From: Enterococcus montenegrensis
Lineage (GTDB): Bacteria > Bacillota > Bacilli > Lactobacillales > Enterococcaceae
Length of the DNA: 64,000 bases
Assembly: GCF_029983095.1 (NCBI RefSeq)
Contig: NZ_CP120467.1
Location: forward strand, 1,293,001-1,357,000
Direction: 5' to 3'
Below are positions 37,425-51,723 of the stretch, piece by piece. A program made the translations under genes and the position numbers. Each line of letters opens with the position of its first letter. The stretch's first letter is position 1. The notes beneath the pieces were generated by a model. It made no database searches. It was not told where the DNA came from and saw only the letters and a program-made list of their open reading frames with translations.

Positions 37425-38891
37425 ATGAATAAAACTTTATTACAGGCATTTCAATGGGAACTTGAGGCCAACAGTAATCATTGGCAGTCATTGGTTACAG
37501 AAATTGATTACTTTAAAAAATTGGGCATCAATGCACTTTGGCTACCTCCAGCAGCAAAAGGGTCTGCAGGTGTAAATGACGTTGGTTACGGTACTTATGA
37601 CCTCTATGATTTAGGTGAATTTGATTAAAAAGGTTCAGTTGCAACCAAATACGGTACAAAAGAAGAATATTTGACGGCAATTAAAAAGTTACAAGAAAAT
37701 CAAATAGATGTTTATGCAGACATTGTTTTTAATCATTTTATGGGAGCTGATGAGACAGAAAAAGTCTCAGCTGTTAAATACAGTTGGGATAATCGTAATC
37801 AGCAAATTAGTGATGAAGAAGAAATTGAGGCATGGACGCGCTTTACTTTTCCAGGTCGCAAAGGAAAATATGATGATTATATATGGAGCTGGCGGAATTT
37901 TTCTGGCGTTGATTATGATGCCCATAATAAAGATCATGCAATTTTTAATCTTGCCGATAAGGGCTGGGTTTCAGATGTCGACTCGGAAAATGGTAACTTT
38001 GACTATTTGATGGGCTGTAATTTGGACATGACTTATGAAGAAACAATCGAACAGTTGGATCGTTGGGGCAAATGGTTTTTAGAACAGACGAATGTCGATG
38101 GTTTCCGCTTGGATGCAGTGAAGCATATTCAATTTGACTTTTTTGTTGATTGGTTATTGAAGCGAAGGCAAGAAAAAGGGGCACCGCTTTTTGTAGTAGG
38201 AGAATATTGGACCGATGAGTTAGACAAATTGGAAAACTATATTGATTCTTCTGGCAACCTAATTTATTTATTTGACGTGCCTTTACACTTTAATTTTTAT
38301 CAAGCTAGTCGCGGAAACGGTACCTTTGACTTACGGGAGATTTTTACGGGAACTCTAGTAGAGTCAAGGCCTGAATATGCAGTAACTTTTGTGGATAATC
38401 ACGATACTCAAAAAGGACAAAGTTTAGAATCATGGGTGGAGGGCTGGTTTAAAGTTCATGCCTATGCGCTAATTTTATTACGTAAAATTGGCACGCCCAC
38501 TGTTTTTTGGGGAGATTTGTATGGTATTAAAACACAAAACATTGGACCAGTGGGGGAAAAGCTTGAGTACCTACTTAAAATCCGCCAACACTTAGCCTAT
38601 GGTAACGAAGTGGATTACTTTGATGATCCTGATTGCATTGGGTGGGTTTTTACAGGGGACTTTGATAAAGAATTATCTGGTTTTGCAGTCATTTTAACGG
38701 ATTCTGATGCCAATCAAAAAGAGATGACCATCAGCGCAATTCATGCTGGGAAAACATTTGTTGATGTTTTGAAAAATAATGATACTCATGTTGTATTGGA
38801 TGAAAATGGTCGTGGTTTGTTTCCGGTAAATGGTGGACAAATTTCTGTGTACGTTAATGAGGATGTGGCAAAAAAAATTTGGGCCCTGTAG
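37425..38891 (+). pseudogene. Cytoplasmic alpha-amylase (GH13), interrupted by an in-frame TAA
   Basis: Without the stop this would be a 488-residue GH13 subfamily 5-type intracellular alpha-amylase (like E. coli AmyA), with no signal peptide, cutting alpha-1,4-glucans. The frame reads through GYGTYDLYDLGEFD, then TAA at 37626-37628 (codon 68), then KGSVATKYGTKEEY with no shift. Homologues normally have Gln here (FDQKG), so one CAA-to-TAA change explains the break. The catalytic residues remain: Asp230 (GFRLDAVKH), Glu260 (VVGEYW) and Asp327 (FVDNHDTQ). The two open parts are 37425-37628 and 37671-38891 (from TTG). A fragment restarting there would lack the first barrel strands. Confidence 0.85.
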
Positions 38892-38908
38892 AATAGGAGT
38901 GCATTTAA

Positions 38909-41212
38909 ATGAAAAAATTAGGGATTTGGTTTGGTTTATTGTGTATTTTGCAAGGTGTGGTGCCGATGCAAGTAGTAGCACAAACGTTGACAGAAACAAA
39001 AGGTAGCGTCAATAGTGAAGCTGTATCAGAAACGGATATAAGAAGCGATACTGCACTTACTTCTTCAACAGAGGAAATAAGTTTAAGTGAAGAATTTACA
39101 AGTAGCAGTGAACAGACAATCGAAAAAAATGAAACGAGTACCTCGTTGAATGAAGAAACAAAGACTGATTCAAGCACTACGCAAAGTTCAACAAGACAGT
39201 CAGAAAAACAATCAGAAAAGCAATTGCAAAATAAAAAGGCTACCTTTATTAAAAGCAACTTAGTTCAAGCAAAATATGTCACTTTGACTAATCAAAATTA
39301 TTCATTAAAAATTTATCAAAATTTGACAGATTTAAATACTTACACAACACCAAACAAAGAGCAATTAAATAAAACGTATCAGGTTACTAAAACGATTACT
39401 TTAGAAGGACAAGACTACTACTTACTTACTAGTGGGAACAAAGATCTGGGGTATGTTTTGGTGGCAGATGTTACCACAAGTGACTTCTCACAAGGAAATG
39501 AGATTTCCTATGAAGTAGAAAAATATTTTGTCACACTAGAGGAGAAAAATGTCTTATTTGCTAATTTTTCTTCGGCTCCACAATCTACTAAGAGTATTTT
39601 GCGTAAGACATTAAAAGCTAAAGGCTATTATATTGATTACTCTGGTACACGGTATGAGGTGCTTGTTGATAACAAAAATGATGCTGTTGGGATCGTTGAT
39701 GCTACGGTTTTAAAAGAAACTTCTGCAGGAGGGATTTATCAAGCAAATCGCCAATATGTTACATTTGTGGAAAAAAGTGGTGATATATATAAGGACTTTA
39801 ATTTTGCATTGCGTAATAAAACCACTGCTTACTATTTAAAAACTTATGATGCACGGGGATTTTATCTCCACTTTAATGGGAAGAAATATTACACGATTTA
39901 TGATAATAAAGGTAAGTGGATTGGCTATGTGCCAGAAAATTTTGTTAAAACTGGTAATGGCAAAGGTGGTATTTACCAAAGTAGTAATCGCTACATTACG
40001 TTTACGAATGCTAACTATGGGATGTACAGTAATTTTGATTTTAAAAAGTTACGGACAACTAAAGCGCTGTATAAAAAAACATATCAAGCCCGAGGTTATT
40101 ATGAACATTTTAACGGGGCCCGTTATTATACCGTTTACGATAACAAAGGCAAGTGGCTGGGTTATGTGAATGCTGCAAGTGCAAAAACCGGTAATGGCAA
40201 AGGTGGTATTTACCAAAGTAGTAATCGTTACATTACGTTTACGAACGCTAACTATTGGATGTACAGTAATTTTAATTTTAAAAAATTACGCACCACCAAG
40301 AACTTATACAAAAAAACATATCAAGCCCGAGGTTATTATGAACATTTTAACGGGGCCCGTTATTATACTGTATACGATAACAAAGGCAAATGGTTGGGTT
40401 ATGTGAATGCCGCAAGTGCAAAAACCGGTAATGGCAAAGGCGGAATGTATCAAAAATTAGGGGATGAAGGCGTTGTTATTTCCCGTAATTATTTAACTTA
40501 CAATGATTTTAATTTTAAAAAACGTGGAAAAACCTCTGCTATTTTCAATCAAAGTGTTCAAGCTCGCGGCTATTATCAACATTTTAACGGGGCAAAATAC
40601 TATTCCATTTATAATGGCAAAGGCAAGTGGCTAGGTTATGTCAATAGTGCAGCGGTCCGGATTAAAAAAGGTACAGCTGCATATTTGGGAACAACGCGGG
40701 GAAAAGTATTAAAGCATATGACGGCCAATGAGAAAAATGGCTTTTATGTTGGAACGCGCTATCGAGGGTTAGGCTATGGTGGTATCAGCAATCAAGAAGT
40801 ATTCATGCAACCAAAGGGTCGTCCCAATAAATATGGACAAGGTATGAACTGTACGGGATTTGTAGCTGCAGCAATGCGTAACAGCGGGGCTAATTTAGCG
40901 CCAATTACACGTTTAGGGTATGGCGGTGCGGCAAATGCTACATTGTGGCGCGATGCCTTGAAGAAAAATTGTAAATATTACACGTATGGTTCCATCAACG
41001 CATTACTAAAAAGTGGTCGTGCTAAAAAAGGTGATATTTTATACCTTGAAGGGCGTTGGGGAGAATATGGAGCGGATTGTCACATTGGTATCTTTTGGGG
41101 GAATAATGGTCATCAAAACCGCTTTTGGCATCAGGTATTAGCAGGTAATATGATTTCCAATATTTTTTCTGGCACGCCGTATTCGATGGTCTACTTATTC
41201 CCACAAGAATAA
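38909..41212 (+). CDS. Secreted cysteine hydrolase with six SH3/GW-like modules (NlpC/P60-like)
   Basis: A 767-residue secreted protein. It has a signal peptide (1 to about 25, VVAQT), a Ser/Thr/Glu-rich low-complexity stretch (about 26-108), six modules of about 79 residues (about 112-590; the last four begin at 276, 355, 434 and 513) with the pattern ARGYY.HFNG..YY.IYDNKGKWLGYV, and a C-terminal domain (about 590-767). That domain has Cys648 in GMNCTGFVAAAM and His725 in DCHIGIFWG, as in NlpC/P60-type amidases or endopeptidases. GW-like modules usually hold proteins to teichoic acids, as there is no LPXTG. It probably cuts or remodels peptidoglycan; the exact bond is unknown. Confidence 0.82.
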   Translation: MKKLGIWFGLLCILQGVVPMQVVAQTLTETKGSVNSEAVSETDIRSDTALTSSTEEISLSEEFTSSSEQTIEKNETSTSLNEETKTDSSTTQSSTRQSEKQSEKQLQNKKATFIKSNLVQAKYVTLTNQNYSLKIYQNLTDLNTYTTPNKEQLNKTYQVTKTITLEGQDYYLLTSGNKDLGYVLVADVTTSDFSQGNEISYEVEKYFVTLEEKNVLFANFSSAPQSTKSILRKTLKAKGYYIDYSGTRYEVLVDNKNDAVGIVDATVLKETSAGGIYQANRQYVTFVEKSGDIYKDFNFALRNKTTAYYLKTYDARGFYLHFNGKKYYTIYDNKGKWIGYVPENFVKTGNGKGGIYQSSNRYITFTNANYGMYSNFDFKKLRTTKALYKKTYQARGYYEHFNGARYYTVYDNKGKWLGYVNAASAKTGNGKGGIYQSSNRYITFTNANYWMYSNFNFKKLRTTKNLYKKTYQARGYYEHFNGARYYTVYDNKGKWLGYVNAASAKTGNGKGGMYQKLGDEGVVISRNYLTYNDFNFKKRGKTSAIFNQSVQARGYYQHFNGAKYYSIYNGKGKWLGYVNSAAVRIKKGTAAYLGTTRGKVLKHMTANEKNGFYVGTRYRGLGYGGISNQEVFMQPKGRPNKYGQGMNCTGFVAAAMRNSGANLAPITRLGYGGAANATLWRDALKKNCKYYTYGSINALLKSGRAKKGDILYLEGRWGEYGADCHIGIFWGNNGHQNRFWHQVLAGNMISNIFSGTPYSMVYLFPQE
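39971..40444 (+). repeat. Two near-identical 237-bp tandem repeats
   Basis: Units 39971-40207 and 40208-40444 encode modules 4 and 5 and differ at few positions, whereas the flanking units (39734-39970 and from 40445) are more diverged. This suggests recent duplication or gene conversion. Confidence 0.9.
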
Positions 41213-41248
41213 AAAAAACGCGAGATCCTGTTGGGTCTTGCGTTTTTT
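41213..41248. terminator. Bidirectional terminator after the GW-module protein
   Basis: ACGCGAGATCC pairs with GGGTCTTGCGT (11 bp, two G-T pairs), with A and T runs on the sides. Confidence 0.88.
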
Positions 41249-41267
41249 GTTCTAGCCGTTTTTCTTA

Positions 41268-42794
41268 TCACATTTGTTCATTAATAGTGCGGACAATATC
41301 ACCAGCATGGGTCGTATCTGTTAGAATTTCTAACGTATCCCCCATTTTGATAACTGTATCCCCATGGGGGAGAATTTCACGATCACCACGACGTAAAAGT
41401 GCTAAGAGCATATGATTTGGCCAATCAAAATCACGAACCAACGTCCCATCTAGTTTGCTACCAGCCAAAACTGGGATTTCGACAGTTGTTCTTTGCCCGG
41501 TTAAATGCGTCTTTTTGCCTTTCACAAGTCGCTCCAAAAGTGCCTCATAAATTGGATCGCCACCTAAAATATCTACTACGACATATGCTACTAGTGCAGT
41601 CAAGCCGAGGGGCATTAAATGTACGAGTGATCCAACCATTTCAGTGACCAAAATGATGGCAGTTAGCGGTGCCTTACCGATGGCAGCAAAATATCCTGCC
41701 ATGGCGATCACGATGAAATCTTTAACAAAGGTGGGCTCTAAACCAAAGAAAATCACAGCGCAGTTAGCAAAAAGACTACCTATTATTGCGCCTAGAGTTA
41801 AAATGGGTAAAAATATCCCACCAGGAAGTCCGGAGCCATAAGAAATCATCGAAAAAATAAAACGCAAGCTCAGTAAACCAAATAATGCGATTAAAGTAGG
41901 GGAATGTTGCCCTAAAGCAATAATGATTTGATTGCCGCCGCCAAGATAATTAGGAAAAAATAGGCCGACAAAAATGACCAAAAGAAATGGAATAATACCA
42001 CGCAAATGAGCCGGTAAGGGTAAAAAGCCATACCATTTCTCTAGTGCTAGTAAAATAACTTGATAAAAGCGGCCTAAAATCCCTAAGACAATTCCTAATA
42101 AAATAAGTAGCCAATAATGTCTTAACGGCAAAGAAGGAATATCACCTAAATGCAGTACCGGTTGTAAGCCAAAAATAGTTAAAGAAACGAAATTAGACAT
42201 TAAAGCGGCAGCAAAAGAGGTCAACCAAACCAATGGGGAAAAGTTATGATGAACTTCTTCAACGACAAATAATAAGCCGGCAACAGGTGCATTAAAGGCA
42301 GCGGCCAAACCAGCAGCTGCACCACTGGACAGTAAAATTTTCTCTTCGCTTTTGCCAGCTTTCATTTTAGTAGCAACACCTTGAGCACAGCTGGCCCCCA
42401 GCTGGATAGAGGGGCCTTCTCTTCCAAGGAATAAGCCTGTACCAACGCTTAAAATACCGCCGATAAATTTCTTCCACAAAACCGACCACCACAAAACCGA
42501 AATTTCATCTTTCAACTGTCCTTCAACCTGAGGAATCCCACTTCCTTTAATATTGGGCTCGCTTTTAATTAAAGCACCAACGACAATGGCACATAAAAGC
42601 ATCAAAATAGTCCAAGGAATTAAAAAAATTGGCTGTACTTTTAAGTACTGATAAATGACAGGTAAAATTTCACCAATCTTTTCAATCCAAAGGCGAAATA
42701 CACTCACCACAATTCCCGCCAAAGTCCCAACTAAAATTCCTTTTCCAATATATTTTATTTTTGTTTTATCTAGCGTATCCAAAAACTTCTTCAC
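41268..42794 (-). CDS. ClC-type chloride channel/transporter with TrkA-C domain
   Basis: A membrane protein of about 508 residues that moves chloride or fluoride-like anions, possibly as an H+/Cl- exchanger. It has the ClC selectivity motifs GSGIPQVEG and GREGPSIQLG with the gating Glu, many membrane helices (about 20-425) and a C-terminal TrkA-C/RCK-C domain (about 435-508). The start is uncertain: GTG at 42794 (then KKFLDTLDK) has a GGCGGGG nearby; GTG at 42821 is an alternative that adds nine residues. Confidence 0.88.
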   Translation of the reverse strand: MKKFLDTLDKTKIKYIGKGILVGTLAGIVVSVFRLWIEKIGEILPVIYQYLKVQPIFLIPWTILMLLCAIVVGALIKSEPNIKGSGIPQVEGQLKDEISVLWWSVLWKKFIGGILSVGTGLFLGREGPSIQLGASCAQGVATKMKAGKSEEKILLSSGAAAGLAAAFNAPVAGLLFVVEEVHHNFSPLVWLTSFAAALMSNFVSLTIFGLQPVLHLGDIPSLPLRHYWLLILLGIVLGILGRFYQVILLALEKWYGFLPLPAHLRGIIPFLLVIFVGLFFPNYLGGGNQIIIALGQHSPTLIALFGLLSLRFIFSMISYGSGLPGGIFLPILTLGAIIGSLFANCAVIFFGLEPTFVKDFIVIAMAGYFAAIGKAPLTAIILVTEMVGSLVHLMPLGLTALVAYVVVDILGGDPIYEALLERLVKGKKTHLTGQRTTVEIPVLAGSKLDGTLVRDFDWPNHMLLALLRRGDREILPHGDTVIKMGDTLEILTDTTHAGDIVRTINEQM

Positions 42795-42844
42795 ATTAAC
42801 CCCGCCGTTTCCTTCATCCACTTGTCAAAATAGACTGCGTTATT

Positions 42845-42873
42845 ATCATAGCGGATTTTTTTTAATAGGACAA
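42845..42873 (-). promoter_or_regulatory. ClC gene promoter
   Basis: On the minus strand -35 TTGTCC (42868-42873), 17 bases, -10 TATGAT (42845-42850). Confidence 0.65.
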
Positions 42874-42976
42874 ATAAATTTCGGCTAAAAGAGCAAAGCA
42901 CAATTGTGTCTGCTTTTTTACATCTTTTTATATTCCTGTGAACTTATAAAAAACCTAAGATTTTTTCCTTTTTCAA

Positions 42977-43005
42977 TTTATCCAAAGAGGCTAAAATGCT
43001 ATAAT
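42977..43005 (+). promoter_or_regulatory. pcrA promoter
   Basis: Extended -10: TGC plus perfect TATAAT (43000-43005); a weak -35 TTTATC lies 17 bases upstream. Confidence 0.7.
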
Positions 43006-43037
43006 TAAAAAGATTGAATTAGAGAGGATGTTGTTAT

Positions 43038-45278
43038 GTGTCACCCAATCCATTATTAGAGGGAATGAATCCTCGTCAAAAAGAAGCTGTCAAAAATACA
43101 GAAGGTCCATTGTTGCTCATGGCAGGAGCTGGAAGTGGTAAAACCCGCGTGTTAACTCATAGAATCGCGTATTTAATTGAAGAAAAAGAAGTAAATCCTT
43201 GGAATATTTTGGCGATTACTTTTACAAATAAAGCTGCTAAAGAAATGAAAGAACGGGTGAATAAAATTATCCCGGCTGGTGGTGAAGATGTCTGGGTCTC
43301 TACTTTTCACTCAATGTGTGTTCGCATATTGCGACGAGAGGTAGATTATATTGGCTATTCGCGGAATTTTACCATTATTGATGGTTCTGAACAATTAACC
43401 TTAATGAAGCGTGTTTTAAAAGAATTGAATATCGATCCAAAAAAATATGATCCACGCTCTATTTTAGCGGCGATTTCAAATGCTAAAAATGCACTTTTAA
43501 CACCAAGTGATTATGAAGCACAACAAGGTGCATTTTTTGAAGAGATTGTTGCCCGTTGTTATGATATGTATCAACAAGAATTAAAAGTAAATGAATGTAT
43601 GGACTTTGATGACTTAATCATGAATACAATTCGTTTATTTAAAGAGCATCCTGAATCACTGCACTATTATCAAAATAAATTTCATTATATCCATGTTGAT
43701 GAATATCAAGATACCAACCATGCCCAATATACGTTAGTTAATATGCTGGCTGAGCGTTTTCGCAATTTATGTGTGGTGGGAGATGCCGATCAAAGTATTT
43801 ATGGTTGGCGGGGAGCAGATATGCAAAACATCTTGGACTTTGAAAAAGATTATCCTGACGCTAAAGTTATTTTATTGGAGCAAAATTATCGTTCCACTCA
43901 AAATATCTTAAATGCCGCAAACCAAGTAATTCAAAATAACCAAAATCGCAAAGACAAAAAGCTTTGGACACAAAACGATTCAGGCGAGAAAATCACTTAT
44001 TATCGTGGTGACAATGAACGAGATGAGGCACGATTTATCGTCAGTGAAATTCAGCAAAAAAAACAAGAACAAAAACGTGATTACGGTGATTTCGCTATTT
44101 TATATCGGACCAATGCCCAATCTCGTGTGGTTGAAGAAACGTTATTGAAGTCAAATATGCCTTACAAAATGGTAGGCGGCCATAAGTTCTACGATCGAAA
44201 AGAAATTAAAGATATTCTGGCATACTTGCAAGTCATTGCCAATCCCGCTGATTCATTAAGTTTTGAACGAATTGTTAATGTACCAAAACGCGGTATTGGG
44301 ACTACTTCGTTAGAGAAATTGCGACAATTTGGTAATCTCCACGGCTTTTCACTTTTAGAAGCAGCTGAAAATTCAGCATTGGCCAATATTAGTGGTAAAG
44401 CAGGGAAAGAGTTGGCTGATTTTGCCGAACTAATCGCAAACTTTCAAAAAATGCGCACCTATTTAACTGTTACCGAATTGACCAAAGAGGTCTTAGCAAA
44501 AAGTGGTTACGAAGATGAATTGAAGCGCCAAAACACGCTAGAAGCCCAAAACCGCTTAGAAAACTTAGAAGAGTTTTTAACAGTAACACAAGAATTTGAT
44601 AAAAATTACGAGCGGGAAAATAGCGGCGATGAAGAAAATGCAGACGATAAATTATCGGTCTTTTTAAATGATTTGGCTTTGTTGTCAGATGTGGATAGTT
44701 TTGAAGAGTCAAATAGTCAAGTGACGTTAATGACCCTTCACGCTGCTAAAGGACTGGAATTTCCTGTTGTCTTTTTAATTGGCTTAGAAGAAGGGGTATT
44801 TCCCTTATCACGAGCGCTAATGGAAGAAAGTGAATTAGAAGAAGAGCGACGCTTGGCTTATGTAGGGATCACAAGGGCAGAAGAGGAATTGTATTTAACG
44901 AACGCTTTCACTCGGACCTTATACGGGAAAACCCAATACAACCGCCCTTCTCGCTTTTTAGAAGAAATTGAAGATGACCTACTTACAAAAGCTGGTCAAG
45001 TAGCACAGCCCGCAAATAGTCGCCCTTTTTCTGCTAGAAAAGCTCAAGCAACCAGAACATACCAACAACCGTCTATTACCGGGGTAACTGCAAAACAAAA
45101 TACCGGTGGCGAGAAATCAGCTTGGCAAGTTGGAGATAAATTACGCCATAAAAAATGGGGAGTTGGAACCGTGGTAAAAACAAATGGGACGGCAAAAGAT
45201 ATGGAATTGGACGTTGCTTTTCCAGAGCAAGGAATCAAACGCCTGTTAGCAGCTTTTGCCCCAATCGAAAAAGTTTAG
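43038..45278 (+). CDS. pcrA: ATP-dependent DNA helicase PcrA (UvrD/Rep family)
   Basis: A superfamily 1A 3'-5' helicase for repair, restart and removal of RecA or RNA polymerase; it is essential in many Firmicutes. The 746-residue protein has Walker A AGAGSGKT (29-36), DEYQDTN (motif II), [13 protein letters not shown] (III), LEQNYRST (IV) and [18 protein letters not shown] (V). The tail (about 655-746) has the typical variable linker and a Tudor-like end ([15 protein letters not shown]). The start is GTG, ten bases after GAGAGGA. An ATG two bases upstream gives only a seven-residue frame. Confidence 0.97.
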   Translation: MSPNPLLEGMNPRQKEAVKNTEGPLLLMAGAGSGKTRVLTHRIAYLIEEKEVNPWNILAITFTNKAAKEMKERVNKIIPAGGEDVWVSTFHSMCVRILRREVDYIGYSRNFTIIDGSEQLTLMKRVLKELNIDPKKYDPRSILAAISNAKNALLTPSDYEAQQGAFFEEIVARCYDMYQQELKVNECMDFDDLIMNTIRLFKEHPESLHYYQNKFHYIHVDEYQDTNHAQYTLVNMLAERFRNLCVVGDADQSIYGWRGADMQNILDFEKDYPDAKVILLEQNYRSTQNILNAANQVIQNNQNRKDKKLWTQNDSGEKITYYRGDNERDEARFIVSEIQQKKQEQKRDYGDFAILYRTNAQSRVVEETLLKSNMPYKMVGGHKFYDRKEIKDILAYLQVIANPADSLSFERIVNVPKRGIGTTSLEKLRQFGNLHGFSLLEAAENSALANISGKAGKELADFAELIANFQKMRTYLTVTELTKEVLAKSGYEDELKRQNTLEAQNRLENLEEFLTVTQEFDKNYERENSGDEENADDKLSVFLNDLALLSDVDSFEESNSQVTLMTLHAAKGLEFPVVFLIGLEEGVFPLSRALMEESELEEERRLAYVGITRAEEELYLTNAFTRTLYGKTQYNRPSRFLEEIEDDLLTKAGQVAQPANSRPFSARKAQATRTYQQPSITGVTAKQNTGGEKSAWQVGDKLRHKKWGVGTVVKTNGTAKDMELDVAFPEQGIKRLLAAFAPIEKV

Positions 45279-45285
45279 TTTTTAG

Positions 45286-48415
<3,130 letters not shown>

Positions 48416-48419
48416 TGAC

Positions 48420-48448
48420 TTGAAAAATAGGCGGAATTATTTCATTAT
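48420..48448 (+). promoter_or_regulatory. gatCAB promoter
   Basis: -35 TTGAAA (48420-48425), 17 bases, -10 CATTAT (48443-48448). Confidence 0.5.
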
Positions 48449-48511
48449 AGAAAAGAAAAAGTATTTTACACACCACGTTTAAATACTTAGTGGCAAGAAA
48501 GAAGGGGTAGT

Positions 48512-48817
48512 ATGGCAATTAGTGAAGAACAAGTTAAGCATGTAGCAAAGCTTGCAAAACTTTCATTTTCTGAAACAGAAGCAGCAGAATTTACCAATCA
48601 ATTGGGTAAAATTATCGAAATGGTAGAACTTTTAGAAGAAGTTGATACAACCGGCGTTCCCTTTACTTCCAATGTAGTGGAAACCGTTAACGTTATGCGC
48701 CCTGACCGTGCAGAGGCTGGAATGAATCGGGCTGATTTAATGAAAAATGTACCAGAAAAAGAAGACGGCTTTATTAAAGTGCCGGCAATTATTGACAATG
48801 GGGAGGCTGGCGCTTAA
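48512..48817 (+). CDS. gatC: Asp/Glu-tRNA(Asn/Gln) amidotransferase subunit C
   Basis: The small subunit that stabilises GatA and GatB. At 101 residues it has the usual length, with the N-terminal [14 protein letters not shown] and MRPD motifs. The ribosome site is GAAGGGG. Its stop overlaps the gatA start by one base, so the subunits are coupled. Confidence 0.96.
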   Translation: MAISEEQVKHVAKLAKLSFSETEAAEFTNQLGKIIEMVELLEEVDTTGVPFTSNVVETVNVMRPDRAEAGMNRADLMKNVPEKEDGFIKVPAIIDNGEAGA

Positions 48818-50286
48818 TGGAAAACTTTTACGATAAAAATTTAAGCGAATTACATGATTTACTTGTTGCAAAAGAAATCACAGCCACTGATTTAACAGCA
48901 GCAACAATTGCGCGCATTAAAGAAACAGAACCAAAAGTGGATGCTTTTATTACAGTTAGTGAAGAAAAAGCATTGGCACAAGCAAAAGCTTTAGATTTAA
49001 AAGGAATTGCTGAAGATAATATTTTAGCGGGTATTCCGATTGGGATTAAAGACAATATTGTAACCAAGGATATTTTAACTACAGCTGCTTCTAAAATTTT
49101 ATCTAATTTTGAACCAATTTATGATGCAACAGTCATGGATAAAATTTATCAAGCTGATATGATTCCTGTTGGTAAATTAAACATGGATGAATTTGCCATG
49201 GGCGGTAGTAGTGAAACATCTTATTTTAAAAAGACCAAAAACGCTTGGGATGAAACAAAAGTTCCCGGTGGTTCATCGGGCGGTTCTGCCGCAGCAGTAG
49301 CCGCAGGAGAAGTGCTAGTTTCTTTAGGTAGTGATACGGGTGGCTCAATTCGACAACCTGCTGCTTTTAATGGAATTGTGGGGATGAAACCGACATATGG
49401 TCGCGTATCACGTTTCGGCTTAATCGCTTTTGCATCTTCTTTGGACCAAATTGGACCATTAACGAAAAACGTGAAAGATAACGCACTGACTTTAAATGCA
49501 ATTAGTGGTTATGATGAAAAAGATGGCACGAGCTCGGGTATTTCAGTTCCTGATTTTACAGCTAACCTTGAAAAAGGCGTAAAAGGCTTAAAAATTGGTT
49601 TGCCAAAAGAATATCTTGGTGAAGGTGTGGAGCCTGGGGTTAAAGCGGCGATTGAAAAAGCTGCGGCAACTTTTGAAAAATTAGGCGCTACAGTTGAAGA
49701 AGTTAGTCTGCCCCATTCAAAATATGGTGTTGCGGTTTATTATATTATCGCTTCTTCTGAAGCAAGCTCAAACTTACAACGTTTTGATGGCATTCGCTAT
49801 GGATACCGCGCTGAAAATGTGGAAAATCTAGAAGACGTTTACGTAAAATCTCGTAGCGAAGGTTTCGGTACAGAAGTCAAACGTCGAATTATGTTAGGAA
49901 CTTTCTCGTTAAGCGCTGGCTATTATGATGCTTACTTCAAAAAGGCTGGACAAGTACGGACCTTAATTAAACAAGATTTTGACAAAGTCTTTAATGACTA
50001 CGATTTAATTATTGGACCTGCTTCACCAACTGTAGCTTTTGGCTTAGGTGAGAAAATTAATGATCCGATCACGATGTATATGAGTGATATTTTAACAATT
50101 CCAGTCAATTTAGCCGGACTTCCTGGGATGTCTATCCCAGCAGGCTTTTCTGAAGGATTACCAGTGGGCTTACAAATTATCGGCAAACAATTTGATGAAG
50201 CTACAATGTATCAAGCAGCAGCAGCATTTGAAGGTGCTACTGACTTTCATTTACAAAAACCAGTGATTTTAGGGGGGAATAAATAA
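48817..50286 (+). CDS. gatA: Asp/Glu-tRNA(Asn/Gln) amidotransferase subunit A
   Basis: The amidase that frees ammonia from glutamine for the transamidation of Glu-tRNA(Gln). The 489-residue protein has the Ser-cisSer-Lys triad: Lys78 (PIGIKDNI), Ser153 (PGGSSGGS) and Ser177 (TGGSIRQPA). It overlaps gatC and gatB by one base each. Confidence 0.97.
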   Translation: MENFYDKNLSELHDLLVAKEITATDLTAATIARIKETEPKVDAFITVSEEKALAQAKALDLKGIAEDNILAGIPIGIKDNIVTKDILTTAASKILSNFEPIYDATVMDKIYQADMIPVGKLNMDEFAMGGSSETSYFKKTKNAWDETKVPGGSSGGSAAAVAAGEVLVSLGSDTGGSIRQPAAFNGIVGMKPTYGRVSRFGLIAFASSLDQIGPLTKNVKDNALTLNAISGYDEKDGTSSGISVPDFTANLEKGVKGLKIGLPKEYLGEGVEPGVKAAIEKAAATFEKLGATVEEVSLPHSKYGVAVYYIIASSEASSNLQRFDGIRYGYRAENVENLEDVYVKSRSEGFGTEVKRRIMLGTFSLSAGYYDAYFKKAGQVRTLIKQDFDKVFNDYDLIIGPASPTVAFGLGEKINDPITMYMSDILTIPVNLAGLPGMSIPAGFSEGLPVGLQIIGKQFDEATMYQAAAAFEGATDFHLQKPVILGGNK

Positions 50287-51716
50287 TGAATTTTGAAACA
50301 GTTATTGGGTTAGAAGTTCACGTGGAACTAAAAACCAACTCTAAAATCTTTTCACCAGCGCCAGCTCACTTTGGGGCTGAACCAAATAGTAACACTAACG
50401 TAATTGACTGGGGCTATCCAGGGGTATTACCAGTCATGAATAAAGCAGCCGTCGAATTCGGGATGAAAGCAGCTTTAGCTTTGAACTGTGAAATCTCAAA
50501 AGAAACGCACTTTGACCGTAAAAACTATTTTTATCCAGATAATCCTAAAGCGTACCAAATTTCCCAATTTGACCAACCAATCGGACATGATGGCTGGATT
50601 GAAATTGAAGTAGAAGGCCAAAAGAAAAAAATTCGCATTGAGCGGGTTCATTTAGAAGAAGATGCTGGTAAAAATATGCACGGTATTGGTGGTTACTCTT
50701 ATGTGGATTTAAATCGTCAAGGAACGCCGCTAATCGAAATCGTCTCAGAAGCAGATATGCGTTCTCCAGAAGAGGCGTATGCGTATTTAGAAGCGTTACG
50801 TTCAATTATCTTATTTACAGATGTCTCAGATGTAAAAATGGAAGAAGGCTCTATGCGCTGTGATGCCAATATCTCGATTCGTCCTTACGGGCAAGAGGAA
50901 TTTGGTACCAAAACGGAATTAAAAAACTTAAACTCCATGAGCTTTGTTAAAAAAGGACTAGCTTTTGAAGAAAAACGTCAGGCTAAAGTTTTACTTTCAG
51001 GTGGCGAAATTCAACAAGAAACACGTCGCTTTGATGAAACAACTAACAAAACAATTTTAATGCGGGTCAAAGAAGGTTCAAGTGATTACCGTTACTTCCC
51101 AGAACCAGATATTCCTCGTTTTGTCATTGATGATGAATGGATCACAAAAGTAAAAGCAACATTACCTGAATTACCGGCTTCTCGTCGCTTACGTTATATG
51201 AATGATTTTGGTTTACCAGAATATGATGCTAAAGTCTTAACTTTAACAAAAGAAATGTCTGATTTCTTTGAAGCAACATTACAAAAAGGTGCAGATGCCA
51301 AACTTGCATCCAACTGGTTGATGGGTGAAGTCTCTGCTTATTTAAATAGTGAAAAGCTAGAATTAGAAGAAACAAAACTTACACCAGCAAACTTAGCAGG
51401 TATGATTGTCTTAATTCAAGATGGCACAATCAGCTCTAAAATCGCTAAAAAAGTCTTCCGAGAATTAATTCAAAACGGTGGCGATGCCAGTGAAGTTGTA
51501 AAAGCAAAAGGATTAGTACAGTTATCTGATCCTGCTCAATTATTGCCAATTATTAATGAAGTGTTAGATAGCAATGCGCAATCAATTGAAGACTTTAAAA
51601 ATGGTAAAGATCGTGCAGTTGGCTTTCTAGTGGGACAAATTATGAAACAAACGAAAGGGAAAGCGAATCCGGCCGTGGTTAACCAATTGTTACAGACTGA
51701 ATTGGCCAAACGCTAA
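50286..51716 (+). CDS. gatB: Asp/Glu-tRNA(Asn/Gln) amidotransferase subunit B
   Basis: Binds and activates the misacylated tRNA and accepts ammonia from GatA. The 476-residue protein has the N-terminal [12 protein letters not shown] and the GatB signature ([23 protein letters not shown]), and a C-terminal YqeY-like tail domain (about 328-476). With gatC and gatA it forms one coupled operon. Confidence 0.97.
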   Translation: MNFETVIGLEVHVELKTNSKIFSPAPAHFGAEPNSNTNVIDWGYPGVLPVMNKAAVEFGMKAALALNCEISKETHFDRKNYFYPDNPKAYQISQFDQPIGHDGWIEIEVEGQKKKIRIERVHLEEDAGKNMHGIGGYSYVDLNRQGTPLIEIVSEADMRSPEEAYAYLEALRSIILFTDVSDVKMEEGSMRCDANISIRPYGQEEFGTKTELKNLNSMSFVKKGLAFEEKRQAKVLLSGGEIQQETRRFDETTNKTILMRVKEGSSDYRYFPEPDIPRFVIDDEWITKVKATLPELPASRRLRYMNDFGLPEYDAKVLTLTKEMSDFFEATLQKGADAKLASNWLMGEVSAYLNSEKLELEETKLTPANLAGMIVLIQDGTISSKIAKKVFRELIQNGGDASEVVKAKGLVQLSDPAQLLPIINEVLDSNAQSIEDFKNGKDRAVGFLVGQIMKQTKGKANPAVVNQLLQTELAKR

Positions 51717-51723
51717 TAAGAGT

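Noticed and set aside
39846..40406. Repeated plus-strand frames inside the GW-module gene
   Set aside because: They are out-of-frame shadows of the tandem repeats.
43036..43059. ATG start two bases before the pcrA GTG
   Set aside because: It opens a seven-residue frame only; pcrA homology starts in the GTG frame.
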